Notes: generated from the sequence alone by a model not told the origin. 8,814 bases of DNA from Methanosaeta sp. NSP1 (GCA_002256595.1 NOLC01000063.1:1-8814); one strand, 5' to 3'. Positions 1 through 5,468 are shown, counted from the stretch's first letter. Numbers and translations: made by a program.

Positions 1-642
1 CGCGCTGCTGTTGGTGTAGATGTCGGTCGCGCTTGCTGCGCCAGCGCCCTCATGGACCCGCACTGCTGCTCCCTCCTCCAAGATCAGAGTGGGGAAGGTG
101 TAGGTGGTGCTGCCGCCGGAGGACAGGCTCCAGTTGGCCAGGTCCCATTCTCCTACCGCCTGGCTGGTGACCTCAACAAATCTGTCGTCGCCGGTGCCGA
201 CCTTGCTGATGCCCAGCTTCGTGGATGGAGACAGCTCGCCTGCATCGCGGGTGAATACTGCCGTGCGATCTGTGGTGGCAGAGACATCAGTGTATCCGGC
301 TGCGGCGCTCTTGCCCAGAACGGTAGACTCGCCGGCATAGACCGAGAGCTGCTTGAAACGGGATTCTACTGGAGTAGCTGGTTCAACCGGCGCGGAAGCC
401 GCTGCTTCCTCCACCGGAGTACTTTCGGTGGCGATAGCCTCCTCCGCTGCCGGCATGGCGACAGCAACCTCGACCGCTGCGGCAGCAGGTGAAGATATGC
501 TGACGTTGGTATCATTCAACAATTCGGTGACATTGGTGGCATTGGTAGCATTGGTGGCATTCCCGGCATCCTGTGCCTGGGCCGGCCCAGCAAGAAAAGC
601 TGCCAAAGCAGTTAACAGTATCATAGCAATTTTGCATCTCAT
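1..642 (-). CDS. Secreted lamin-tail-domain (LTD) protein, sequon-rich N-terminus, partial at the left edge
   Basis: An open frame of 214 codons starts at the ATG at 642-640 and leaves the window at base 1 without a stop, so the C-terminus is missing. The start is supported by GAGGT about 8 nt upstream (651-654 region) and a promoter just beyond it. Residues 1-24 form a signal peptide ending AGPAQAQ. Next come four tandem N-x-T sequons at Asn28, 31, 34 and 37, and two more at Asn43 and 46, then an Ala/Glu/Pro-rich linker to about residue 95. Residues about 145-214 look like a lamin tail domain: the pattern runs from GDDRFVEV through WDLANWSLSSGG and YTFP to VRVHEGAG and ATDIY, which is the Ig-like LTD core seen in secreted bacterial and archaeal proteins. 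The role is unknown. A glycosylated cell-surface protein is an inference; the secretion signal and the domain are seen directly. Confidence 0.85.
   Translation of the reverse strand, partial: MRCKIAMILLTALAAFLAGPAQAQDAGNATNATNATNVTELLNDTNVSISSPAAAAVEVAVAMPAAEEAIATESTPVEEAAASAPVEPATPVESRFKQLSVYAGESTVLGKSAAAGYTDVSATTDRTAVFTRDAGELSPSTKLGISKVGTGDDRFVEVTSQAVGEWDLANWSLSSGGSTTYTFPTLILEEGAAVRVHEGAGAASATDIYTNSSA
526..561 (-). repeat. Four tandem 9-bp repeats encoding N-x-T sequons
   Basis: On the minus strand the unit AATGCYACC occurs four times in a row, the last as AATGTCACC. It encodes Asn-Ala-Thr three times and Asn-Val-Thr once. The unit length is a multiple of three, so gain or loss of copies would change the number of glycosylation sites without breaking the frame. 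Confidence 0.85.
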
Positions 643-676
643 ATTTGTTACCTCAAACTATGCTCATCTCAGAAAA

Positions 677-690
677 ATATAAGCCTTTCT
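677..690 (-). promoter_or_regulatory. Archaeal BRE/TATA promoter of the LTD protein gene
   Basis: The minus strand reads AGAAAGGCTTATAT, a purine-rich BRE followed by a TATA box. The TATA core lies about 35-40 nt before the ATG at 642, which predicts a short leader carrying the GAGGT ribosome site. The 14-bp element matches the promoter of the neighbouring peptide gene at 1050-1063 in 12 of 14 positions. Confidence 0.6.
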
Positions 691-711
691 AAAAATTTCT
701 TTGTATTTCAG

Positions 712-739
712 AAAAATTAGTGGGCAGGGAGAACCTGCC
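712..739 (-). terminator. Hairpin plus T5 terminator behind the sequon peptide gene
   Basis: GGCAGG (723-728) pairs with CCTGCC (734-739) across a 5-nt loop. Read on the minus strand, the hairpin is followed by a run of five T (712-716). It lies about 50 nt after the stop of the 72-residue peptide gene and before the LTD promoter, so the two minus-strand genes look like separate transcription units. Confidence 0.55.
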
Positions 740-786
740 TCAATATTCCGCCCAGCGAAGACGGTTTAAATCACGAAGAGAGATAA

Positions 787-1005
787 TTACTCTTCTGTGG
801 TTATAGTCTCGATCTCGCTGGTCTCGGTGGTTACGTTATCTGTCGTGTTGATGGTTGTGTTGATGGTTGTGTTGATGGTTGTGTTCTCGGTTGCGTTCTC
901 GGTTGCTTCCTCAACTTCTGCTGCATCATCCATACCGAAGGCAACTCCCAGAGAGAGAGCCATCAGGAGGGAGAAGAGCACAATTCCACTGGTTACTTTG
1001 CTCAT
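787..1005 (-). CDS. Short secreted peptide made of an N-glycosylation sequon array (72 aa)
   Basis: The start is taken as the ATG at 1005-1003, with GGAGTG 6 nt upstream. A GTG at 1014 is in frame but overlaps that ribosome site and is less likely. Residues 1-24 are a signal peptide: a Lys near the N-terminus, a hydrophobic core and a small-residue end (VAFG). The mature peptide begins acidic (MDDAAEVEEA), then has six sequons with Asn at 37, 41, 45, 49, 53 and 57, exactly every four residues, and ends in a Thr/Glu-rich acidic tail. There is no other recognisable domain, and no Cys and no aromatic residue in the mature part. If the sequons are used, it would be a small, heavily glycosylated surface or extracellular peptide. 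This function is inferred; I recognise no family. Coding is supported by the ribosome site, promoter, signal peptide and downstream terminator. Confidence 0.75.
   Translation of the reverse strand: MSKVTSGIVLFSLLMALSLGVAFGMDDAAEVEEATENATENTTINTTINTTINTTDNVTTETSEIETITTEE
847..882 (-). repeat. Three perfect 12-bp tandem repeats inside the sequon peptide gene
   Basis: The plus-strand unit GTTGATGGTTGT occurs three times without mismatch, with degenerate partial copies on both sides. On the coding strand it encodes the tetrapeptide repeat with one Asn-Thr-Thr sequon per unit. It is in frame, so copy-number change would add or remove glycosylation sites. Confidence 0.9.
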
Positions 1006-1049
1006 GGTTAACACTCCATTTGATATGGTTCATCCACTCCCAGATCTGC

Positions 1050-1063
1050 ATTTAAACCTTTCT
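1050..1063 (-). promoter_or_regulatory. BRE/TATA promoter of the sequon peptide gene
   Basis: The minus strand reads AGAAAGGTTTAAAT, a BRE-like purine stretch followed by a TATA-type element about 45-50 nt before the ATG at 1005. This predicts a leader of roughly 20-25 nt that includes the GGAGTG ribosome site. It closely resembles the promoter at 677-690. Confidence 0.55.
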
Positions 1064-1245
1064 CCAGAATGGTTCTATATATCTCATAATCCAGGTATTA
1101 TTTGCCAAATATGGAAGCATTTTCATGAAACGGAAACTCTTATTGCTCGGCTCATAGAGACTGGTTGTTTTGCATTTTTATATAAATCTTCAATAAAATT
1201 ATTTTATAGTTGAAAATAGCACATCTCATGCCGGACGGGATTCAA

Positions 1246-1265
1246 TCGCGAGAAGGTCGCGAGAA
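1246..1265. repeat. Two TCGCGAGAA direct repeats that can form a hairpin, downstream of cfbB
   Basis: TCGCGAGAA occurs at 1246-1254 and 1257-1265, 11 bp apart start to start. Because TCGCGA is self-complementary, the two copies can form a 6-bp stem with a 5-nt loop, about 43 nt beyond the cfbB stop on the minus strand. No strong T-run follows, so it may be a weak terminator or RNA 3' end structure, or a protein site with one-helical-turn spacing. Confidence 0.4.
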
Positions 1266-1304
1266 AGCTGCAATAGAGCAATGATCCTTTGCCCCGAGCC
1301 GCCC

Positions 1305-2660
1305 TCATGTCCTTTGATATCTCCGGCACGCCTCTATGAAATGCTCCGGGGGGAGAGAGAAAAAGTGGGCATGCAGATAGCCTCCCAGGGTGTTATGCTC
1401 CACCAGGCCGTCCCGGCCCTCATAAATCCCCCGGCCCCGGCTCATGCGGTAGACAAAGCGGGCATCTCTTCCGCAATCGAACCTGGAATAGTGAAACTCA
1501 TGCCCCAGGATGCTCCGGCCCATTCCTGCCAGTGGATTGCACCCCACCACCTCCGCCCTGGCATAGCCCAGAGCAACCAGCTTGCCGGTCATGATGGTCG
1601 ATCCGGGCAGCGCTCCCACCATCCTGTATCTGCCCGTCTCCATCACCAGTTCCTCTCCCAGGTACATCAGACCGCCGCACTCACCATAAATGGGCATGCC
1701 ATCCTCGGAGGCCTCTTTGATCTCCAATCTGGCCCATCCCGCCTCCAGAGCTGCTGCATGAAGCTCGGGATAGCCTCCTCCGATGTAAAGGCCATCCACC
1801 TTTGGCAGCCTGTCTCTTATAGGGCTGAAATAGACAAGCTCTGCACCGCAGCGCTCCAGCTCCAGCAGGTTATCATGATAGTAAAAGCAGAAGGCCTCAT
1901 CCAAGGCCACGCCTATGCGCACGGCTTTCTTACGGAAAGGCAACTCCAGTGGGACGGGAGGAACGGGCGCGCAGAGCTTCAGCATCCGGTCCAGGTCGGC
2001 ATGTGCCTCCAGCCAGGCCGCCAAAGCTGCAGGATCATGCTTTTCCTCAAAGCCCATTATCAGCCCCAGGTGGCGGCTCTTCATCTCCCTCTCCTTATCC
2101 CTGGGCAGGGCGGCAAATATGGGCTTCTTCAGGCAGCCCTTGAGCATATCCAGGTGCCTCTCGCTTCCCACCCGGTTGAGGATGGTCCCGGCCATTCTCA
2201 GCCCGGGATCAAACTCGGCAAAGCCCTTCTCCATGGCCGCTACACTGCGGGACATGCCGTGCACATTGATCACCAGTAGAACCGGAATATCCAGTATCCT
2301 GGCCACCTGGGCCGTGCTGCTGACATCTCCCCCGTCCATGCCGTCATAAAGACCCATGACCCCCTCCACCACAGCCACGTGCGCGCCCTCCAGGGCTCTG
2401 GCGAAGGATCGGCGCACCCCATCTTCGCCCATCATGAAGGGATCGAGGCTGCGCGAGGGCCGACCGCAGATAGCAGTGTGGTGGGTGGGATCTATGAAAT
2501 CCGGGCCGACCTTGAAGGGCGCTACCTTCAGCCCACGGGCACGAAGAGCGGCCATGAGCCCCAATGTGACCGTGGTCTTGCCCACTCCGCTATGAGTGCC
2601 GGCGACAAGAACGGCCGGTATACGGCGGTCTAAAGCACGAGGTTGACCAGATTGGCTCAT
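1305..2660 (-). CDS. cfbB: Cobyrinate / Ni-sirohydrochlorin a,c-diamide synthase (CbiA/CfbB family)
   Basis: This 451-residue protein amidates the a and c acetate side chains of a tetrapyrrole, using ATP and glutamine. In methanogens members act on Ni-sirohydrochlorin for coenzyme F430 (CfbB) and/or on cobyrinate for cobamides (CbiA); sequence alone does not separate these. The N-terminal ATPase half has the P-loop GTHSGVGKTT at residues 21-30, VGPDFIDPTHH at 51-61 and EGVMGLYDG at 99-107. The C-terminal class I glutamine amidotransferase half has GGGYPE at 294-299, the nucleophile Cys328 in YGECGG, GHEFHYSR at 386-393 and the likely catalytic His in YLHAHF at 428-433. Length is normal for the family. 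An in-frame stop lies at 2664-2666, just upstream, so the ATG at 2660 is the only plausible start. There is no ribosome site before it, and a TATA box about 28 nt upstream points to a leaderless transcript. It is divergent from the DUF166 operon. Confidence 0.93.
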   Translation of the reverse strand: MSQSGQPRALDRRIPAVLVAGTHSGVGKTTVTLGLMAALRARGLKVAPFKVGPDFIDPTHHTAICGRPSRSLDPFMMGEDGVRRSFARALEGAHVAVVEGVMGLYDGMDGGDVSSTAQVARILDIPVLLVINVHGMSRSVAAMEKGFAEFDPGLRMAGTILNRVGSERHLDMLKGCLKKPIFAALPRDKEREMKSRHLGLIMGFEEKHDPAALAAWLEAHADLDRMLKLCAPVPPVPLELPFRKKAVRIGVALDEAFCFYYHDNLLELERCGAELVYFSPIRDRLPKVDGLYIGGGYPELHAAALEAGWARLEIKEASEDGMPIYGECGGLMYLGEELVMETGRYRMVGALPGSTIMTGKLVALGYARAEVVGCNPLAGMGRSILGHEFHYSRFDCGRDARFVYRMSRGRGIYEGRDGLVEHNTLGGYLHAHFFSLPPEHFIEACRRYQRT

Positions 2661-2683
2661 TGCTCATGGCCCATAGCTGCTCT

Positions 2684-2691
2684 GATATAAG
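2684..2691 (-). promoter_or_regulatory. TATA box of cfbB, leaderless-type spacing
   Basis: The minus strand reads CTTATATC, a good match to the archaeal TATA consensus, centred about 28 nt before the cfbB ATG. Transcription would begin at or next to the start codon, which agrees with the missing Shine-Dalgarno sequence. Confidence 0.5.
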
Positions 2692-2737
2692 ACCATTCAG
2701 CCTTCAAGCCGCCGGGATCCAGCATTGCGGCAAATCT

Positions 2738-2745
2738 CTATTAAC
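2738..2745 (+). promoter_or_regulatory. Weak TATA-like element before the DUF166 operon
   Basis: CTATTAAC lies about 26 nt before the ATG at 2768, preceded by an A-containing GCAAAT stretch that could serve as BRE. No ribosome site is visible before 2768, so a leaderless transcript is plausible. The element is a poor TATA match and the call is tentative. Confidence 0.35.
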
Positions 2746-2767
2746 ATCCCCATTCATCCATCAGCCT

Positions 2768-3502
2768 ATGCTGGTTGGCGTAGTCAAGCGTGGCAAGTAC
2801 GGCGAGCGCCTTCTGGAGACCATCACCAAGCACACCGACTTCCAGGTGGTATCGGTGGAGGTTCCCCAGGCGCTGCCGGGCTTTATCGAGGATCCAAAGG
2901 AGTTTGTAAAGGAGTTGAACCTGGACCCCGGGATATTTCAGGCCGATCTGCTCATCCTCTATACCTTCCATCCCGACCTCACCCCGGAGATCGTGCGCAT
3001 GGCCGGGGAAGCTGGGGTCAAGGCGGCCATAATTCCAGGAGGCATAGGCAGGGCCGGCTCCATAGGAGAGCTGGAGAGGATAGCGGAGAAGACGGGCATA
3101 CATATCGAGGTGGACGAGATCTGCTGCACCCTGGAGGAGTGCGGCGTCCCGGCAATAGACGAGTTCGCCAGAAAGCTGGGCCGCCCGGAGCTGGAGGTGG
3201 AGACCAAGGACGGGCGCATCAGCCGGGTCAATGTCCTGCGCGGCTCGCCCTGCGGCGCCACCTGGCATGCCGCGGAGGGGATAGTGGGAAAGACGGTGTC
3301 CGAGGCTGCATCCATGACCGGCCTGTTCTGCCAGCAATACCCCTGCCGGGCGGTGCGGGGCACGCCGGGAGGAATCCATACCTCAGGAGACCTGCACAAG
3401 GACGCTATGGAGAGGGCTTTAGGCCAGCTCACCAACCTGGTCCTCCCAAAGCAGTCCCGTCCCATCAAGATCGAGCCTGGCAAGAGGGGGAGGCAGGAGT
3501 GA
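2768..3502 (+). CDS. DUF166 family protein, first gene of the fumarate hydratase operon
   Basis: This 244-residue protein belongs to the archaeal DUF166 family, which databases sometimes label 'thymidylate synthase' on old evidence. The frame is open from 2660, but residues before the ATG at 2768 (MLVGVVKRGKYG) look non-family and overlap the divergent promoter region, so 2768 is chosen. Cys are conserved-looking and clustered: DEICCTLEEC at residues 116-125, SPCGATWHAAEG at 160-171, and CQQYPC at 188-193, followed by GGIHTSGDLHKDA at 201-213. His167, His204 and His210 add possible metal or catalytic ligands. The N-terminal half has an alternating alpha/beta pattern with a GG-containing turn (IIPGGIGRAGS, 88-98). 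No membrane segment is seen. The gene overlaps the fumarate hydratase alpha gene by 4 nt, so the two are probably translated together. The real function is unknown; the context suggests a link to fumarate metabolism or to Fe-S assembly, which is inference only. Confidence 0.85.
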   Translation: MLVGVVKRGKYGERLLETITKHTDFQVVSVEVPQALPGFIEDPKEFVKELNLDPGIFQADLLILYTFHPDLTPEIVRMAGEAGVKAAIIPGGIGRAGSIGELERIAEKTGIHIEVDEICCTLEECGVPAIDEFARKLGRPELEVETKDGRISRVNVLRGSPCGATWHAAEGIVGKTVSEAASMTGLFCQQYPCRAVRGTPGGIHTSGDLHKDAMERALGQLTNLVLPKQSRPIKIEPGKRGRQE

Positions 3503-4311
3503 GAGAGAGGGTGGTACAGGCCACGGTCAGGGCCCTGCAGAGGGCAGAGACCGGCCTTCCCGACTGGGTCCTGCAGAGAGTCAGGGATGCTGCGTCCCGG
3601 GAGAGCCGGCCCCTGGCCCGGCAGCATCTTCAGTTCATGCTGGAGAATGTGGCCATCGCCGCAGAAGACCGCCTGCCCCTCTGCCAGGATACGGGCCTGC
3701 CCATATTCCGGGTACAGATGGGTCGAGAGCTGACGCTGGACTTCGATCTGGGCGAAGCCATAGCCGAGGGAGTGAGGACAGCAACCAAGATGGTCCCACT
3801 CCGGCCCAATGCCGTCCATCCTCAGAGCCGCAAGAACAGCCAGGACAACACCGGACCGGGTATGCCGGATATCATCATGGAATGCGTGGCCGGAAAGGGC
3901 CTGAGCATCACCGCCTTTCCCAAGGGGGCGGGCTCGGAGAACATGAGCCTGGTGGCAATGCTCAATCCCGCCGACGATCCCTTTGATTTCATCGTAGAAA
4001 GCGTGGCCCAGAGGGCAGCCAATGCCTGCCCGCCTCTCTTTTTGGGAATCGGCCTTGGGGGCAGCTTCGATCTCTCCGCCCGGCTGGCCAAGCACGCCCT
4101 GCTGGATATGGACGGCAGGGAGGAGGACGAAGAGGAACGGGCCTTATTGCAGAGAATCAACAGGCTCGGCATCGGTCCCATGGGCCTGGGAGGAGACACC
4201 ACAGCTCTCGGCCTGCGGATAGAGAGGGCCTATTGCCATACCGCCTCCCTTCCCGTAGCCATCAACTTCCAGTGCTGGGCCAACCGCAAGGCCACAGAGG
4301 TGATACTGTGA
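3499..4311 (+). CDS. fumA: Fumarate hydratase class I, alpha subunit
   Basis: This 270-residue Fe-S subunit, with the beta subunit, interconverts fumarate and L-malate in the partial TCA pathway of methanogens; it is cytoplasmic and oxygen-sensitive. The frame is open far upstream, but family similarity begins at RERVVQATVRALQRAE. The GTG at 3499 has GGGGGAGG 5 nt before it and overlaps the DUF166 stop as GTGA. Visible motifs are PLCQDTG (Cys62, with Asp64 as a catalytic candidate), NTGPGMPD at 117-124, FPKGAGSENMS at 140-150, ANACPPLFLGIGLGG (Cys177) and GIGPMGLGGDTTALG at 224-238, then LPVAINFQCWA (Cys259). Cys62, Cys177 and Cys259 are the likely three ligands of the [4Fe-4S] cluster, by match to the pattern in two-domain class I enzymes. 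Length is normal for the alpha subunit. The gene is followed by the beta subunit with another GTGA overlap. Confidence 0.95.
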   Translation: MRERVVQATVRALQRAETGLPDWVLQRVRDAASRESRPLARQHLQFMLENVAIAAEDRLPLCQDTGLPIFRVQMGRELTLDFDLGEAIAEGVRTATKMVPLRPNAVHPQSRKNSQDNTGPGMPDIIMECVAGKGLSITAFPKGAGSENMSLVAMLNPADDPFDFIVESVAQRAANACPPLFLGIGLGGSFDLSARLAKHALLDMDGREEDEEERALLQRINRLGIGPMGLGGDTTALGLRIERAYCHTASLPVAINFQCWANRKATEVIL

Positions 4312-4836
4312 CCGAGCATTATCTGCGCACACCCCTCTCCCTGGAGGATGTGAGTAAGCTCCAGGCAGGAGATGTGGTATTCCTGAGCGGCATCATCTAC
4401 TCGGCAAGGGACAAAGCCCATGCTCTGATCCGGCAAGCCGGCAGCCCGGTATCTCTGCAGGGGGCAGTCCTCTATCACTGCGGCCCCCTCATCCAGGAGG
4501 GGCGGGTCCTCTCCGCTGGACCCACCACCAGCGGCCGCATGGCCCGATATACCGATGAGATGCTGGGGCATGGTGTGCGGGCCATCATCGGCAAAGGTGG
4601 CCTGCCCCCGGAGCCCTTCCGGGGCAGAGCGGTCTATCTAGCCTATCCCGGTGGCTGCGGCGCTGCCGCCGCTCGTCGGCTTGAGGTGATGGCAGTTCAC
4701 CTGGAGCAACTGGGCATGGCCGAGTCCCTCTGGGCCTTCCGGGCTCGGTCCCCTCATTGTGGCCGTAGACAGCCAGGGCAGGGACCTCTACCAGGAGGCA
4801 AGAGAATCGACATCGAGGCCAGGCCAGATCCGGTGA
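4308..4836 (+). CDS. fumB: Fumarate hydratase class I, beta subunit, with a +1 frameshift near 4740
   Basis: The beta subunit completes the active site of fumarate hydratase. The start is a GTG at 4308 in a GTGA overlap with the alpha stop, with GAGGTGA 4 nt upstream. Family motifs are LSGIIYSARDKAH at residues 27-39, YHCGPLI at 56-62, AGPTTSGRMARY at 70-81 (Thr73 and Arg77 expected in the substrate site), IIGKGGL at 93-99 and YPGGCGAAAA at 113-122. In this frame similarity ends at ESLWAF, residue 144 (to 4739). It resumes in the +1 frame at 4741 as GLGPLIVAVDSQGRDLY, the usual end of the family, and that frame stops with TGA at 4834-4836. The total of 529 nt is 176 codons plus one base. Read without correction, the frame continues into the DUF434 gene and gives a 386-residue apparent fusion (4308-5468). 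Mutation, assembly error or programmed shifting could explain it; the first two are more likely. If the shift is real and uncorrected, the beta subunit loses its native C-terminus. Confidence 0.85.
4731..4752 (+). other. Inferred frameshift site in fumB
   Basis: The zero frame encodes the family sequence up to Phe at 4737-4739. The +1 frame encodes it from GGG at 4741-4743. Removing one base at about 4740 (or adding two) restores one continuous beta subunit. The site lies beside a GGG run and a CC pair, but I see no classical slippery sequence or stop-codon pause that would argue for programmed frameshifting. Confidence 0.75.
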
Positions 4837-5468
4837 TGAAACAGGCCGCCCAGGAGGCCAGGCTTCTGGCTGACCGGGGCTATCCTGCTGCCTCAGCGGT
4901 TCGATTTGTATCCGATCACCACCGCCTTTCAGAGGATCAGAGGATGGTGCTGCGAAGAGTGATAGTCCCCGCCAGGACGGCTCTGTCCAGAATGGCCAGG
5001 GCACTGAGGCTACATGCACTTCGCGACAGAGAGGTCTTCCTGGATGGATACAATTGCATAATCACCACCGAGAGCCTGCTGGCAGGCTTTGCCGTCTACC
5101 TCTGCGACGACGGCTTTCTTCGTGACACCAGGGGCTTCTTTCGCAGATACAGGTCGGTCGGAAGAGCCCACCATGCGGTGCATGAGATCCTGGGCCTCCT
5201 GGCCGAGGGCAGGCCCTCCAGGGTGGATTTTCTCCTGGACTGCCAGATCAGCCACAGCGGAGAGCTGGCAGCAGAGATAAGAAGCCTGATGGCGCAGATG
5301 AGCCTGCCCGGCGATGCCCTCTGCCTGAGGGATGTGGACCGCCAGCTCAAAGGCTGCCGGAAAATAGTTGCCAGCAGCGATGGAATTGTGATAGATTCCG
5401 CCCCACAGGTCATCGATCTCCCAGCAGAAATTGCCAGAAGGCGGGGAATAAAAGCCCGGATCCTATAA
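4836..5468 (+). CDS. DUF434/DUF5616 protein, last gene of the fumarate hydratase operon
   Basis: From the ATG at 4836 this is a 210-residue protein. A GTG at 4833 is also possible and would give exactly the GTGA overlap used by the two upstream junctions. The N-terminal part (about 1-55: ARLLADRGYPAASAVRFV, then RLSEDQRMVLRR) matches DUF434. The rest fits the DUF5616-type C-terminal region: VFLDGYNCIIT at 67-77, LCDDGFLRDTRG at 89-100, DFLLDCQISHSGELA at 131-145 and VASSDGIVIDSAP at 178-190. Repeated Asp at strand ends (Asp70, 91, 92, 135, 182, 187) recall the acidic sites of PIN/NYN nucleases. This resemblance is my inference, not an established function. No signal peptide or membrane segment is seen. 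In the sequence as given the frame is continuous with the beta subunit, but the +1-frame stop at 4834-4836 argues that this is a separate gene. Confidence 0.8.
   Translation: MKQAAQEARLLADRGYPAASAVRFVSDHHRLSEDQRMVLRRVIVPARTALSRMARALRLHALRDREVFLDGYNCIITTESLLAGFAVYLCDDGFLRDTRGFFRRYRSVGRAHHAVHEILGLLAEGRPSRVDFLLDCQISHSGELAAEIRSLMAQMSLPGDALCLRDVDRQLKGCRKIVASSDGIVIDSAPQVIDLPAEIARRRGIKARIL

Larger units (their letters stand above)
1006..1304. other. AT-rich intergenic region between cfbB and the sequon peptide gene
   Basis: This 299-bp stretch has no supportable gene. The plus-strand frame through it is the antisense of the repeat peptide. It holds the peptide promoter at 1050-1063, a second possible TATA element on the minus strand at about 1176-1187 (TTTATATA context), and a TCGCGA repeat/hairpin near the cfbB end. 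The stretch at about 1085-1205 shows nothing else that I recognise. Confidence 0.6.

Noticed and set aside
52..682. Plus-strand frames opposite the LTD protein gene
   Set aside because: They are shadows of the minus-strand LTD gene, which has a signal peptide, ribosome site, promoter and recognisable domain.
526..882. CRISPR-like or mobile repeat interpretation of the tandem repeats
   Set aside because: The units are 9 and 12 bp with no spacers, and they lie in frame inside coding sequence as amino-acid repeats.
797..1213. Plus-strand frame with a Val/Leu/Met repeat opposite the sequon peptide
   Set aside because: It is the antisense of the 12-bp repeat, has no ribosome site, and lacks the signal peptide, promoter and terminator that the minus-strand gene has.
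1281..2279. A 332-codon plus-strand frame opposite cfbB
   Set aside because: It lies wholly antisense to a full-length, motif-complete CbiA/CfbB gene; its composition (His/Gln/Pro-rich) is typical of an antisense shadow in GC-rich DNA.
2725..3498. Long upstream extension of the fumarate hydratase alpha frame
   Set aside because: The frame is open across the DUF166 gene, but the translation is low-complexity Arg/Gly/Pro/His sequence. Family similarity, a strong ribosome site and the GTGA overlap all place the start at 3499.
2959..4095. A 378-codon minus-strand frame across DUF166 and fumarate hydratase alpha
   Set aside because: It is antisense to two genes with clear family motifs, and has no domain or ribosome site of its own.
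4731..4752. Programmed +1 frameshifting in fumB
   Set aside because: There is no slippery codon followed by a stop or rare codon at the site, and beta subunits are normally made from one continuous frame. Mutation or assembly error is simpler, though not proven.
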